From contig NZ_JARYGZ010000002.1 of NCBI RefSeq assembly GCF_029906645.1, positions 62,001-126,000 of the forward strand: a stretch of DNA of 64,000 nt. Direction: 5' to 3'. Position 1 is the stretch's first letter. Every line of letters begins with the position of its first letter. Source of the DNA: Sphingomonas oryzagri (GTDB lineage Bacteria > Pseudomonadota > Alphaproteobacteria > Sphingomonadales > Sphingomonadaceae). Shown here one piece after another: positions 8,631-17,765 of the stretch. The translations under genes were made by a program, and so were the position numbers. A model generated the notes under the pieces. The model had not been told where the DNA came from. It ran no database searches and saw only the letters and a program-made list of their open reading frames with translations.

Positions 8631-8661
8631 GCCGGCGGCGCCTTTCGCGGGCGCCGCCGGC
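8631..8661 (+). terminator. Hairpin after the secreted-protein gene
   Basis: A perfect 12-bp GC stem (GCCGGCGGCGCC and its complement) with a 7-nt loop starts 8 bp after the stop codon at 8623. There is no U-run after it, so it could also act as an mRNA-stabilising hairpin. Confidence 0.55.
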
Positions 8662-8705
8662 CATCGCGCTGGACGCCGCCTCCGCCCGCGCGCAAAGTGC
8701 CGGGC

Positions 8706-9506
8706 ATGAGCAAGCATGGCACCATCCGGGTCGGCATAGGCGGCTGGACCTTCGAGCCTTGGCGCGGGACTTTCTTTCCCGAGAAATGGCCCAAGACGAA
8801 GGAGCTGGACTATGCGGCCGGCAAGCTCACCGCGATCGAGGTGAACGGCACCTATTATTCCAGCCAGAAACCCGCCACCTTCGCCAAATGGGCGGCCGCC
8901 GTGCCCGACGGCTTCGTGTTCAGCCTCAAGGCCTCGCGCTTCTGCACCAATCGCAAGGTGCTGGCGGACGCGGGCGAATCGATCGAGCGCTTCGTCGGCC
9001 AGGGCATCACAGAGCTGGGCGATCACCTCGGCCCGATCCTCTGGCAGTTCGCCACCACCAAGAAGTTCGACGCGGCCGACTTCGGCGCCTTCCTCGCATT
9101 GCTGCCATCCTCGCGCGACGGGCTGCCGCTCCGCCATGTCGTCGATGTGCGGCACGAGAGCTTCCGCGTGCCGGAGTTCGTGGCTTTGTGCCGCGCGCAC
9201 GGCGTCTCGATCGTCCACACCCATTCGGACGAATATCCGCAGATCGGCGATGCCAGCGGCCCCGTCTCCTATGCCCGCCTGATGATGACGCGCGAGGAGG
9301 AGGTGGCCGGCTACCCCGCGCCCGAGATCGACGGCTGGGTGGATGTCGCGAAAGGCTGGGCGAAGGGCGAAACGGGCGATGCCTTCCCCCTCGCCGCGCC
9401 CGATGACCTGCCGCCACCCGTGCCGCGCGACGTCTTTCTCTTCTACATCAGCGGCGCGAAGGTCCGCGCGCCCCACGCGGCCATGGCGACGATCGCGAAG
9501 CTCTGA
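8706..9506 (+). CDS. DUF72 (YecE-like) family protein
   Basis: A 266-residue TIM-barrel protein of the DUF72 family. Typical features are the opening IRVGIGGWTFEPWRGTFFP, AIEVNGTYYSSQK, FVFSLKASRF, ILWQF and DVRHESF. The biochemical role of the family is unsettled; a nuclease-like or sugar-phosphate-related activity has been suggested from the fold. A GTG three codons upstream (8697) is an alternative start, but the ATG at 8706 gives the usual N-terminus. It stands alone between unrelated genes on the same strand. Confidence 0.88.
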   Translation: MSKHGTIRVGIGGWTFEPWRGTFFPEKWPKTKELDYAAGKLTAIEVNGTYYSSQKPATFAKWAAAVPDGFVFSLKASRFCTNRKVLADAGESIERFVGQGITELGDHLGPILWQFATTKKFDAADFGAFLALLPSSRDGLPLRHVVDVRHESFRVPEFVALCRAHGVSIVHTHSDEYPQIGDASGPVSYARLMMTREEEVAGYPAPEIDGWVDVAKGWAKGETGDAFPLAAPDDLPPPVPRDVFLFYISGAKVRAPHAAMATIAKL

Positions 9507-9526
9507 CCGGTTTTCCTTGAAACCGG
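9507..9526 (+). terminator. Small hairpin between DUF72 gene and nhaA
   Basis: A 7-bp perfect stem CCGGTTT/AAACCGG with a 6-nt loop starts at the end of the DUF72 gene. It has no U-run and may be only a weak or attenuating terminator, since nhaA starts 25 bp later on the same strand. Confidence 0.35.
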
Positions 9527-9551
9527 CGGCACCGAACCGCCACAAGGGGCC

Positions 9552-10709
9552 ATGCTCCGCAAGCCACGCCGCGTCCTGACCAAGTCCTTCCTCGCGGTGC
9601 GCGACCATCTGTCGGGCGAGGCCGCGCCGGGACTGGTGCTGATGGCCGCCGCCGCCCTCGCGCTGATCGTCGCCAATTCGCCGCTCGGCCCCGCCTACGA
9701 GCATATGCTGCACGCGAAGATCGGGCCGATGGGCGTCCAGCACTGGATCAACGACGGGCTGATGGCCGTCTTCTTCCTGTTCGTGGGGCTGGAGGTGAAG
9801 CGCGAGGTGGTGGCGGGCGATCTCTCGACCCCGGCCGCGCGGCGGCTGCCCGTAATCGCGGCGGCGGCGGGCATGATCCTGCCCGCGCTTGTCTATGTCG
9901 GGGTGATCCGGGGCGATCCCGCCTACCTTCATGGCTGGGCGATTCCGGCCGCGACCGACATCGCCTTCGCGATCGGGGTGCTGGCGCTTCTCGGGTCGAG
10001 GGCGCCGGCCTCACTCAAACTTTTCCTGACGACGGTGGCGATCGTCGACGATATCGGCGCGGTGGCGATCATCGCGCTCGCTTATACGAGCGGGCTGAAC
10101 TGGCACGCACTGGCCGCGGCGGCGGTGCTGCTCGTGCTGCTCTGGCTGCTCAACCGCAAGGGTATCCGCGCGCTGTGGCCTTATGCAGCGCTCGCTCTGC
10201 TGCTGTGGGCGGCGGTGCTGAAATCAGGTGTCCACGCGACGGTGGCGGGCGTGGTCGCCGCCCTGTTCGTGCCGCTCGGCGACCGCGACGACGATGACGA
10301 CTGCCCGCTCGCCAAGCTGGAGCACGCGCTGTCGCCCTGGGTGAGCTACGCGATCCTGCCGGTGTTCGCCTTCGCCAATGCCGGCGTCGCGCTGGGCGAT
10401 GCGCCGCTCTGGGCACCGCTGCCGCTGGCGGTGATGCTCGGCCTGTTCCTCGGCAAGCAGATCGGCGTGTTCGGCGCGATCCGCGGCGCCGTCGCCTTCG
10501 GCTGGGCGCAGAAGCCGGAGGGCGCGGGCTGGATGCAGCTTTACGGCGTGGCGTTGCTCGCCGGCATCGGGTTCACGATGAGTCTGTTCATCGGCGGCCT
10601 GGCCTTCACCGATCCGCTGCTGATCGAAGAAGTGAAGATCGGCGTGCTGGCGGGGTCGATGCTGTCGGCGGTGGCGGGCTACGCGGTGCTGCGGTGGAGC
10701 GCGCGATGA
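9552..10709 (+). CDS. nhaA: Na+/H+ antiporter NhaA
   Basis: A 385-residue polytopic inner-membrane protein of normal NhaA length. It carries the family hallmarks FLFVGLEVKRE, IPAATDIAFAIGVLALLGSR with the paired ion-binding Asp region (TD), LTTVAIVDDIGAV and GIGFTMSLFIGGLAF. It exchanges external protons for internal sodium, supporting pH and salt homeostasis. The last codons overlap the start of the CPBP protease gene (ATGA), so the two are probably co-translated. Confidence 0.95.
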   Translation: MLRKPRRVLTKSFLAVRDHLSGEAAPGLVLMAAAALALIVANSPLGPAYEHMLHAKIGPMGVQHWINDGLMAVFFLFVGLEVKREVVAGDLSTPAARRLPVIAAAAGMILPALVYVGVIRGDPAYLHGWAIPAATDIAFAIGVLALLGSRAPASLKLFLTTVAIVDDIGAVAIIALAYTSGLNWHALAAAAVLLVLLWLLNRKGIRALWPYAALALLLWAAVLKSGVHATVAGVVAALFVPLGDRDDDDDCPLAKLEHALSPWVSYAILPVFAFANAGVALGDAPLWAPLPLAVMLGLFLGKQIGVFGAIRGAVAFGWAQKPEGAGWMQLYGVALLAGIGFTMSLFIGGLAFTDPLLIEEVKIGVLAGSMLSAVAGYAVLRWSAR

Positions 10710-11410
10710 CACCGATCTGGGCCGATCATCTCTACGTGGTCGGCATCCTGCTGCTGGTCATGCCGATCGTCGGCACCATCGCCTATCGCCGGTTCCTCGC
10801 CCGGCGCGAGCGGATCGGCGGGCGCGCGCTGGTCATCGAATATCGCACCACGCTGCTGTGGCAGGTGGCGCTGGCCGGGTTGCCCCTGCTGATCTGGTGG
10901 ATCACCGCCCGCCCGCTTGCCGCGCTGTTCGCCACGCGGCCGGTCACGAGCGACGGCGGAGACTTCGCGATGGCGCTGGCGATCGGCGCGGGGATCGGTC
11001 TTGCGGCGCGTCCGCTGCTGGCGCTGGTCCCGCCAATTGGCCGCACGTTCGCACGCCAGATGACGAAGCTCGCGCCGTTCCTGCCGCGAACCGTCGAGCA
11101 GCTTTGCTGGGGCCTCGCCGTCTCGCTCGCAGCCGGGCTGTGCGAGGAGATCGCCTATCGCGGTTATCTGATGGCCTATCTCGGTCACTGGCTGCCATGG
11201 GGATGGCAGATCGCCGGGACGGCCGCGATCTTCGGAATCGCCCACGCCTATCAGGGCAAGACCGGCGTGATGATGACGTCGGTCGTCGGCGCGGGGCTGG
11301 GCGCGCTCTATGTGGTCGGCGGATCGCTCTGGCCGGCGATCGCGCTCCACGCCGCGCTCGATGTGTCGGTGATGCTGACCGCCTTCATCGTCCTGCGCGA
11401 GACGGCCTAG
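10706..11410 (+). CDS. CPBP-family intramembrane metalloprotease
   Basis: A 234-residue membrane protein with about seven hydrophobic segments and an Abi/CPBP active-site set: CEEIAYRGYL (EExxxR), then a histidine in FGIAHAYQG and another in LHAALD. This family contains Rce1-like proteases and bacteriocin-immunity proteins that cleave within the membrane. The ATG at 10706 overlaps the nhaA stop. The target is unknown. Confidence 0.85.
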   Translation: MTPIWADHLYVVGILLLVMPIVGTIAYRRFLARRERIGGRALVIEYRTTLLWQVALAGLPLLIWWITARPLAALFATRPVTSDGGDFAMALAIGAGIGLAARPLLALVPPIGRTFARQMTKLAPFLPRTVEQLCWGLAVSLAAGLCEEIAYRGYLMAYLGHWLPWGWQIAGTAAIFGIAHAYQGKTGVMMTSVVGAGLGALYVVGGSLWPAIALHAALDVSVMLTAFIVLRETA

Positions 11411-11682
11411 ACAGTCGGGCGCTTTCCGAAGGCATCGAACAGCTCCTCCGCCACCTCGCTCACCACGACGTCATCGACCCGCGAGGCGGGCGAGCCTTGC
11501 CGCGCCTTCGCGACCGCCGCCGCAATCATCTCGGAAGATCCTGACACCACCGCCTCGACACTTCCGTCCGCCCGATTGCGCACCCAGCCGGTGATTCCAA
11601 TCCCGCGCGCCTGCTCGACGAACCAGTCGCGATAGAAGACGCCCTGCACGCGGCCGGTGATGCGGAGGTTGCGGGTGATCAT
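11407..11682 (-). CDS. acyP: Acylphosphatase
   Basis: A 91-residue protein of standard acylphosphatase length. The phosphate-binding loop [11 protein letters not shown] contains the catalytic Arg, and [12 protein letters not shown] contains the catalytic Asn. It hydrolyses carboxyl-phosphate bonds such as in acetyl phosphate and 1,3-bisphosphoglycerate. It converges on the CPBP gene with a 4-bp overlap of the two 3' ends. Confidence 0.93.
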   Translation of the reverse strand: MITRNLRITGRVQGVFYRDWFVEQARGIGITGWVRNRADGSVEAVVSGSSEMIAAAVAKARQGSPASRVDDVVVSEVAEELFDAFGKRPTV

Positions 11683-11710
11683 GCGCGGTCAACGCCTCGA
11701 CAAACGAAAA

Positions 11711-11738
11711 GCCCCGCGACGCTGGTGCGTCGCGGGGC
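11711..11738 (-). terminator. Rho-independent terminator of etfBA
   Basis: A perfect 12-bp stem (GCCCCGCGACGC with its complement) and a 4-nt loop. On the minus strand it is followed by TTTT (AAAA at 11707-11710 on the plus strand), 23 bp after the etfA stop. This is a classical intrinsic terminator for the leftward etf operon. Confidence 0.85.
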
Positions 11739-11761
11739 CTTGGTGATCGGTTTGGGCCGGA

Positions 11762-12691
11762 TCAGAGCTTTTCGGTGAGCTCCGGCACGACCTTGAACAG
11801 ATCACCGACCAGGCCGATGTCCGCCACCTGGAAGATGGGGGCGTCCTCGTCCTTGTTGATGGCGATGATGGTCTTGCTGTCCTTCATGCCGGCGAGATGC
11901 TGGATCGCGCCCGAGATACCGACCGCGATATAGACTTCCGGCGCCACGATCTTGCCGGTCTGGCCGACCTGATAGTCGTTGGGCACATAGCCCGCATCCA
12001 CCGCCGCGCGGCTCGCACCGACGCCCGCGCCCAGCTTGTCGGCGAGCGGCTCGATGATCGCGTGGAAGTTCTCGCTGTTCTGGAGAGCACGGCCGCCAGA
12101 CACGATGATCTTCGCCGAGGTCAGCTCCGGACGCTCCGACTTGGAGATCTCGGCGCCGACGAACGACGAACCGGCATTCTCGCCCGCACCCGATACGGCC
12201 TCGACACTGCCCGAACCACCCTCGCGGGCGGCCTTCTCGAAGGCGGTGCCGCGCACCGTGATCACCAGCTTGGCGTCCGACGACTTCACCGTCGCGATCG
12301 CGTTGCCGGCGTAGATCGGCCGCGTGAAGGTGTTGTCGCCTTCCACCGAGAGAATATCGCTGATCTGCATGACGTCGAGCAGGGCGGCGACGCGCGGCGC
12401 GATGTTCTTGCCGTTGGCGGTGGCGGGCGCCACGAAGGCGTCGTGATGGCCCATCAGTTCCACGACCAGCGGCGCGATCGCTTCCGGCAGGACATGATCG
12501 TAGGCGGCGTTGTCGGCGACATGCACCTTGCCGACGCCCGCGATCTTCGCGGCGGCGTCACCCACCGCGCCCACGCCCGAACCGGCGACGAGGAGATGCA
12601 CCTCGCCCAGCTTCGCGGCGGCGGTGACGGCGGAGAGGGTGGCGTCCTTGATGGCGCCGCTGTCGTGCTCGACCCAAACCAGCGTCTTCAT
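11762..12691 (-). CDS. etfA: Electron transfer flavoprotein alpha subunit
   Basis: A 309-residue ETF alpha chain. The C-terminal FAD-binding domain is clear: [53 protein letters not shown] and [14 protein letters not shown]. With EtfB it carries electrons from acyl-CoA and other flavin dehydrogenases to ETF-ubiquinone oxidoreductase. Its ATG overlaps the etfB stop by 4 bp. A strong terminator follows. Confidence 0.96.
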   Translation of the reverse strand: MKTLVWVEHDSGAIKDATLSAVTAAAKLGEVHLLVAGSGVGAVGDAAAKIAGVGKVHVADNAAYDHVLPEAIAPLVVELMGHHDAFVAPATANGKNIAPRVAALLDVMQISDILSVEGDNTFTRPIYAGNAIATVKSSDAKLVITVRGTAFEKAAREGGSGSVEAVSGAGENAGSSFVGAEISKSERPELTSAKIIVSGGRALQNSENFHAIIEPLADKLGAGVGASRAAVDAGYVPNDYQVGQTGKIVAPEVYIAVGISGAIQHLAGMKDSKTIIAINKDEDAPIFQVADIGLVGDLFKVVPELTEKL

Positions 12692-13437
12692 GCCGCCACT
12701 CCCAGCGCCTTGAGTTTCGTGACCAGTTCATCGACGTCAGCCACCTTCACGCCGGCCGAGCGCTTGGGCGGCTCGGAGACCTTGAGGGTCTGCAGGCGGG
12801 CGGCGGTGTCGACGCCGTAATCGGCCGGGGTCTTGTTCGCGAGCGGCTTGCTCTTCGCCTTCATGATGTTGGGCAGCGAGGCGTAGCGCGGCTCGTTGAG
12901 GCGCAGATCGGTGGTGATGATCGCCGGCAGCGCCAGCTTCACCGTCTCCAGGCCGCCGTCGACCTCGCGGGTGACGGTGGCCGAGTCACCCTCGACCTCC
13001 AGCTTGTTGGCGAAGGTGCCCTGTGGACGGCCGGTCAGCGCCGCCAGCATCTGGCCGGTCTGGTTGCTGTCGTCGTCGATCGCCTGCTTGCCGAGGATCA
13101 CCAGGCCCGGCTGCTCCTCGTCCACGATCGCCTTGAGGATCTTGGCGACGGCCAGCGGCTCGACTTCATCGTCAGTCTGGACGAGAATGGCGCGGTCGGC
13201 GCCCATCGCCAGCGCCGTGCGCAGCGTCTCCTGCGCCTTGGCGACGCCGATCGACACCGCCACGATCTCGGTCGCGACGCCCTTTTCCTTCAGGCGGATC
13301 GCCTCTTCGACGGCGATCTCGTCGAACGGGTTCATCGACATCTTCACGTTCGCCAGATCGACGCCGGTGCCGTCCAGCTTCACGCGCGGCTTCACGTTAT
13401 AGTCGATCACCCGCTTCACCGGGACTAGGATCTTCAC
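12688..13437 (-). CDS. etfB: Electron transfer flavoprotein beta subunit
   Basis: A 249-residue ETF beta chain starting at GTG ([14 protein letters not shown]), with a GAGGAG ribosome-binding site a few bases upstream. AMP/FAD-contact segments such as [18 protein letters not shown] are present. It is the first gene of the two-gene etfBA operon. A candidate repressor-type inverted repeat lies about 55-75 bp upstream. Confidence 0.96.
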   Translation of the reverse strand: MKILVPVKRVIDYNVKPRVKLDGTGVDLANVKMSMNPFDEIAVEEAIRLKEKGVATEIVAVSIGVAKAQETLRTALAMGADRAILVQTDDEVEPLAVAKILKAIVDEEQPGLVILGKQAIDDDSNQTGQMLAALTGRPQGTFANKLEVEGDSATVTREVDGGLETVKLALPAIITTDLRLNEPRYASLPNIMKAKSKPLANKTPADYGVDTAARLQTLKVSEPPKRSAGVKVADVDELVTKLKALGVAA

Positions 13438-13492
13438 CTTCGCACTCCTCTCAAAATAGGCGGCAGGGGCTCCTGTTGGGGATGCCCCTACC

Positions 13493-13512
13493 TTACCTTG
13501 ACGTAAAGGTAA
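13493..13512. promoter_or_regulatory. Candidate operator upstream of etfB
   Basis: Inverted repeat TTACCTT-gacgta-AAGGTAA about 55 bp upstream of the etfB start. Read on the minus strand the core TTTACCTTTACGTCAA resembles sites described for LiuR-type MerR regulators of fatty-acid and branched-chain degradation, which often control etf genes. The match is by eye only. Confidence 0.4.
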
Positions 13513-13542
13513 AGCGAACCTCCCCCGAAGGAGAGGGGCGGA

Positions 13543-14742
13543 TCAGGCCGCCTGCTTCACCTCCGCGACGATCTTCTTGGCGGCGTCGCCCAGATCGTCG
13601 GCGGGCACGATGGCGAGGCCGGAATTGGCGAGGATCTCTTTGCCCTTCTCGACATTGGTGCCTTCGAGGCGAACGACCAGGGGCACCTGGATGTTCACTT
13701 CCTTGGCCGCCGTGACGATGCCCTCGGCGATGATGTCGCAGCGCATGATGCCGCCGAAGATGTTGACGAGGATGCCCTTCACCGCCGGATCGGCGAGGAT
13801 GATCTTGAACGCCGCCGTCACCTTCTCGGTGGTGGCGCCGCCGCCGACATCGAGGAAGTTGGCGGGGAACATGCCGTTCAGCTTGATGATGTCCATCGTC
13901 GCCATGGCGAGGCCGGCACCGTTGACCATGCAGCCGATGTCGCCGTCGAGCTTGATATAGGCGAGGTCGTACTTGGAGGCCTCGACCTCGGCCGGATCCT
14001 CCTCGGTGATGTCGCGCAGCTCGAGGATGTCCTTGTGGCGGAACAGCGCGTTCGAGTCGAAGCTCACCTTGGCGTCAAGCACGAGCAGCTTGCCGTCCTT
14101 GGTCTCGACCAGCGGGTTGATCTCCAGCATCGACATGTCGGTGGCGACGAAGGCGTTGTAGAGCTGCTCGACCAGCTTGACGCACTGCTTGTTGAGATCG
14201 CCGGTCAGCTTCAGCGCGAAGGCGGCGGCGCGGCCGTGGTGCGGCTGGAAGCCCTCGGCCGGGTCGATCACGATGGTCTGGATCTTCTCGGGCGTGTCGT
14301 GGGCGACCGCCTCGATGTCCATGCCGCCCTCGGTCGAGACGACCATGGCGATGCGGCCGGTCGCGCGATCGACCAGCATCGACAGGTAATATTCCTTGTC
14401 GATATCGGCGCCGTCGGTAACGTAGAGGCGGTTGACCTGCTTGCCATGCTCGCCGGTCTGCACCGTGACGAGCGTGTTGCCGAGCATCTCGGTCGCCGCG
14501 GCCTTCACCTCGTCGAGGCTCTTGGTCAGGCGGACACCGCCCTTGGCATCGGCGGGCAGTTCCTTGAACTTGCCCTTGCCGCGGCCGCCGGCGTGGATCT
14601 GCGCCTTCACCACGTAGAGCGGCCCCGGCAGCTTGCCGGCGGCCGCAACGGCCTCGTCCACGCTCAGCGCGGCATGGCCTGCGGGCACCGCGACACCGAA
14701 CTTCGCGAGCAGTTCCTTGGCCTGATATTCGTGGATGTTCAT
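13543..14742 (-). CDS. sucC: Succinate-CoA ligase (ADP-forming) subunit beta
   Basis: A 399-residue protein with the classic SucC start [17 protein letters not shown], an ATP-grasp domain ([13 protein letters not shown]), [20 protein letters not shown] and the C-terminal [16 protein letters not shown] that forms the CoA-ligase-like half. It works with SucD in the TCA cycle, converting succinyl-CoA to succinate with ATP formation. sucD is not adjacent in this window. The ATG at 14742 is chosen over a frame extension of 22 codons that lacks family similarity. Confidence 0.96.
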   Translation of the reverse strand: MNIHEYQAKELLAKFGVAVPAGHAALSVDEAVAAAGKLPGPLYVVKAQIHAGGRGKGKFKELPADAKGGVRLTKSLDEVKAAATEMLGNTLVTVQTGEHGKQVNRLYVTDGADIDKEYYLSMLVDRATGRIAMVVSTEGGMDIEAVAHDTPEKIQTIVIDPAEGFQPHHGRAAAFALKLTGDLNKQCVKLVEQLYNAFVATDMSMLEINPLVETKDGKLLVLDAKVSFDSNALFRHKDILELRDITEEDPAEVEASKYDLAYIKLDGDIGCMVNGAGLAMATMDIIKLNGMFPANFLDVGGGATTEKVTAAFKIILADPAVKGILVNIFGGIMRCDIIAEGIVTAAKEVNIQVPLVVRLEGTNVEKGKEILANSGLAIVPADDLGDAAKKIVAEVKQAA

Positions 14743-14832
14743 GGGAAGGCGACTCCGCTGGTCCAAAGGTTTGCCGGTCGCGTTAATCCCCGATGGCAGG
14801 CGCGGCAACCCCGCTATTTCGCAGGCGCGGCA

Positions 14833-15147
14833 TCAGCCCGCGATCGCACAACCCAGCCCGACTCGCGTGACAACGCTGACGATGTGCGGATCGTTCAGCG
14901 CCTGCAGCCGCTGAGCCAGCTCGTCGAAACTCATGTGCCCAGGATGCTGGCCAGGCAGCTTGGCGACGCGACCGAGCTGATGCAGCTCGTCATAACTGAG
15001 CTTGCGGACCAGCTTTCCCGCCATGCACTGCGCCATTTCCGGGCGCACGCCGGCATCGACAAGCTTCTGGCGCACCCGCGCCTCGGGCGAAATCGTCGAG
15101 CAGGCGGCAGCGAGCAGGGCGAGGGAGAGGATGGCGGCGCGTTTCAT
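14833..15147 (-). CDS. Small putative lipoprotein
   Basis: A 104-residue protein with a signal peptide and lipobox (ALLAAACS, Cys near residue 16), then a helical domain including ARVRQKLVDAGVRPEMAQCMAGKLV. This resembles small sphingomonad envelope proteins, but no named family was recognised. It is likely anchored in the outer or inner membrane on the periplasmic side. The start was chosen because it begins the signal peptide; the open frame runs on far upstream only as an antisense shadow of crtZ. Confidence 0.72.
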   Translation of the reverse strand: MKRAAILSLALLAAACSTISPEARVRQKLVDAGVRPEMAQCMAGKLVRKLSYDELHQLGRVAKLPGQHPGHMSFDELAQRLQALNDPHIVSVVTRVGLGCAIAG

Positions 15148-15212
15148 GGTCCCGCGTCCAGCGCTCCTGCGGCTGAGCGGTTCCTGAACGCATCGATCCC
15201 GCCTATATCGGC

Positions 15213-15725
15213 ATGGTGAGCGTGGCACCCGGCATAATCCTGTTCGTTCTGACCGTCGCGGCGATGGAGGGCTTCGCCTATGCGATGCACCGCTGGGTAA
15301 TGCACGGGCCGGGCTGGTTCCTGCACGCCAGCCACCACCGGGCGCGCACCGGCCCGTTCGAGTTGAACGATCTCTATGCAGTGATCTTCGCCTGCCCGTC
15401 GATCCTGCTGCTGGCGGGCGGGGTACGCTGGGGCTGGTGGCCGGGCTGCACCTGGATCGGCGCAGGCATAGCCGCCTATGGCGCCATCTATTTCGGCTTC
15501 CACGACTGGATCGTGCACAAGCGCCTGCCGCATCGCTACGTACCGCGATCGACCTACATGAAGCGCATCGTCCAGGCGCACCGCCTCCACCATGTCGTCG
15601 AGACGAAGGAGGGCACGGTGAGCTTCGGCTTTCTCGTCGCGCCCAGGCCGGAGGCGCTGAAGGCGGAACTGCGCCGCCGTGAGCGCGTGGGTGTACGTGC
15701 GCCAGTGTTCGATCGGCGCGCTTGA
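15213..15725 (+). CDS. crtZ: Beta-carotene hydroxylase
   Basis: A 170-residue membrane hydroxylase of the fatty acid hydroxylase superfamily with the CrtZ pattern of histidine boxes: HRWVMH, HASHH, HDWIVHKRLPH and HRLHH. CrtZ adds hydroxyls at C-3 and C-3' of beta-carotene to give zeaxanthin, using a di-iron centre. It lies 1.1 kb from crtB and 9 kb from crtYI, so the pathway genes are dispersed within this region. No other carotenoid-modifying gene is next to it. Confidence 0.92.
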   Translation: MVSVAPGIILFVLTVAAMEGFAYAMHRWVMHGPGWFLHASHHRARTGPFELNDLYAVIFACPSILLLAGGVRWGWWPGCTWIGAGIAAYGAIYFGFHDWIVHKRLPHRYVPRSTYMKRIVQAHRLHHVVETKEGTVSFGFLVAPRPEALKAELRRRERVGVRAPVFDRRA

Positions 15726-15783
15726 CCGTTTCGGCAACGCGCCATAGCTTTGTTGCCGGGGGATTTCTCAGGAACGAACAGCC

Positions 15784-16095
15784 ATGCGTAGCTTCGTGAT
15801 TGCGGGGGCCGCGTGCCTCCTGACCGTGTCGGCCGCGACCGCGCAGGTCGCCTCCACCGGCAACGGCCGCGCCACCGCCGACATCGGCAAGGGTTCGAGC
15901 GACCCCAACAAGGTCGTGTGCATCACCGAAGAAGTGACCGGATCGCGGCTCGGCGCGGTCAAGACCTGTCACACCAATGCCGAATGGGCGCAGTATCAGC
16001 GCGAGATGCGCAATACGGTGGATCGGATGAGCGCCGGCAAGAACTATCAGCTCGGCCAGGGCGGCGGCCCGACCTTCATCGCCGGCGGACACTGA
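15784..16095 (+). CDS. Small secreted hypothetical protein
   Basis: A 103-residue protein with a signal peptide (about 20 residues, ending ATAQ). The mature part has two cysteines (VVCITEE and VKTCHTN) that could form a disulfide, the segment TGSRLGAVKTCHTNAEWAQYQRE, and a glycine-rich tail. Similar short periplasmic proteins occur in sphingomonads. The function is unknown. Confidence 0.75.
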   Translation: MRSFVIAGAACLLTVSAATAQVASTGNGRATADIGKGSSDPNKVVCITEEVTGSRLGAVKTCHTNAEWAQYQREMRNTVDRMSAGKNYQLGQGGGPTFIAGGH

Positions 16096-16108
16096 TCCGC
16101 TCCGGCGG

Positions 16109-16789
16109 TCAGTGTCGGACGAACAGGCTGAGCGAGACGACGTGGTTGTCGCCGATGCGGCGGCCCGTCATGTTCACCCGCTGGTTCAGGTAGCCGGCCT
16201 CGACCGTGGTCCTGCCCTTAACGGGTATTTCGAGGCCGGCGAAGCTGCGCAGCTGGTCGAAGCCCTTGCGCGCGCCCCAATCGGTGTCGTTCGCGGCGAG
16301 GAAAGCCTCGGCGTAGACCAGCGCCTTAGGCCCCTTGCCGCTGGCGTGCAGCGGGTGGACGTAGCGCAGCATCTCGCGAAGCCGGAAGCCGATGTCAGCC
16401 CCGTCCGACCGCCAGCGCTGCTCGAAGCGGGTGCGTGAGGAGAGCGTGCCGCGCCCTACCTTGCCGATCGTCCAGGTCGCCTGCTGGAAGCTGCGCTCCT
16501 CGTTGATGTCGCGCGCCCCCTTCACCGGCTGCGCGATGTGGGCATAGCCCTGATAGAGCGCGAGGTTCGGGCTGACCTGCCAGCCGATCGCCGGGCGGAT
16601 CAGCAATTGACCGAGCCGCTCGCTATTGTCGTAGAGGCGGGGCTGGATCTCGGCGAAATAGATGAGCTTGCCCGACAGCGAGCCCATCGAGGTGAGATTC
16701 ACCCAGACATGGGCGTCGGGCACGATCTCCGCGCGGGCGGGCGCGGCGACGGCGAGCAGGGCAAGCGGGAGAAGGGAAGCGATTCGCAT
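16109..16789 (-). CDS. DUF2490 family outer-membrane-type protein
   Basis: A 226-residue exported protein with a signal peptide of about 19 residues ending ARA. The mature part has alternating aromatic beta strands (HVWVNLTSMG, LYFAEIQPRLY, LALYQGYAHI, SSRTRFEQRW, LREMLRYVHPL) and ends in a Phe-containing strand VVSLSLFVRH, as in outer-membrane beta-barrels. This pattern matches DUF2490. The role is unknown. It follows crtB on the same strand. Confidence 0.8.
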   Translation of the reverse strand: MRIASLLPLALLAVAAPARAEIVPDAHVWVNLTSMGSLSGKLIYFAEIQPRLYDNSERLGQLLIRPAIGWQVSPNLALYQGYAHIAQPVKGARDINEERSFQQATWTIGKVGRGTLSSRTRFEQRWRSDGADIGFRLREMLRYVHPLHASGKGPKALVYAEAFLAANDTDWGARKGFDQLRSFAGLEIPVKGRTTVEAGYLNQRVNMTGRRIGDNHVVSLSLFVRH

Positions 16790-16826
16790 CGCCGTTCCCT
16801 GCCTGATTGCGCGCGCGCCGTGTGTT

Positions 16827-17765
16827 TCAAAGCGTTGCCGGGCCGCGCGTCCACAGCCCATCACGCGACGCATCGGGGAAGGAGCGGCGCCGCATCGCCT
16901 GCCAGCCGGCGGTGACGACCCAGCCGAGCTTGTCGGCGTTGGAGGTGGTGACCCGCCGATCCCACGCGCGCGGCCCCCGCGCCGCGACCTCGCGCGCGAT
17001 GTCGCCATAGATGCCCGCCGCCGCCAGCACCGCCCAGGCCGACCGGAAGGGCAATGCCTTCGTCCCCGTCCGCGCCGAGGCCTCGTAGCGTTCGGCCATG
17101 CCCGACAGCCGCCGTGCCAGCACCGCGAGGCGTGGGCGGAAGGGCGGCTTCATATGCTCGCCGGGCGGGATGTCGACCTCGACCAGCCATTCGACCGGCA
17201 GGTAGCAGCGGTCGATCACGTCATCCTCGCTGATGTCGCGTGCGATGTTGGCGAGCTGGAAGGCGATGCCGAGATCGCAGGCACGGTCCAGCACTGCCTC
17301 ATCGTCGGGTGCCACGCCCATCACCACCGCCATCATGCAGCCGACCGTGCCGGCGACATGGTAGCAGTAGCGCAGCAGGTCGTCCTCCGAGCGCGGCCGC
17401 CACTCCTGCGCGTCGAGCGCGAAGCCGTCGATCAGATCGTGCGCATAGCGGTGCGGCAGGCCCGTTTCCGCCGCGACCACGCCGAGGCAATCGAAGGAGA
17501 GATCGCCCGTCTCCTCCCCGGCCAGCGCCTTCGCTGTCAGCATCCGCATCCGCGAAAGCCGCGCAGTCGCATCCTGCACCGCGCTCGCGCCATGGCCCAG
17601 CACCTGCCCGTCGGCGATGTCGTCACACGCGCGGCACCAGGCGTAGAGCAGTTGCGCGCGCTCGCGGGTGCGCGCATCGAACAGGCGCGAGGCGGCGGCG
17701 AAGCTCTTCGATCCCGCCGCGATCGTCCGGCGGGCGTGCGCGACGAGCGCCGCGCGATCCGCCAT
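16827..17765 (-). CDS. crtB: Phytoene synthase
   Basis: A 312-residue squalene/phytoene synthase. The first Asp-rich motif is YAWCRACDDIADG (about residue 48) and the second is FQLANIARDISEDD (about residue 172). CrtB condenses two geranylgeranyl diphosphates to phytoene, the first step of carotenoid synthesis. An alternative reading as a hopanoid-pathway HpnC/D is disfavoured by the nearby crtZ, crtY and crtI, although those two families are close. The ATG at 17765 overlaps the stop of the LOG gene (TGATG). Confidence 0.9.
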   Translation of the reverse strand: MADRAALVAHARRTIAAGSKSFAAASRLFDARTRERAQLLYAWCRACDDIADGQVLGHGASAVQDATARLSRMRMLTAKALAGEETGDLSFDCLGVVAAETGLPHRYAHDLIDGFALDAQEWRPRSEDDLLRYCYHVAGTVGCMMAVVMGVAPDDEAVLDRACDLGIAFQLANIARDISEDDVIDRCYLPVEWLVEVDIPPGEHMKPPFRPRLAVLARRLSGMAERYEASARTGTKALPFRSAWAVLAAAGIYGDIAREVAARGPRAWDRRVTTSNADKLGWVVTAGWQAMRRRSFPDASRDGLWTRGPATL

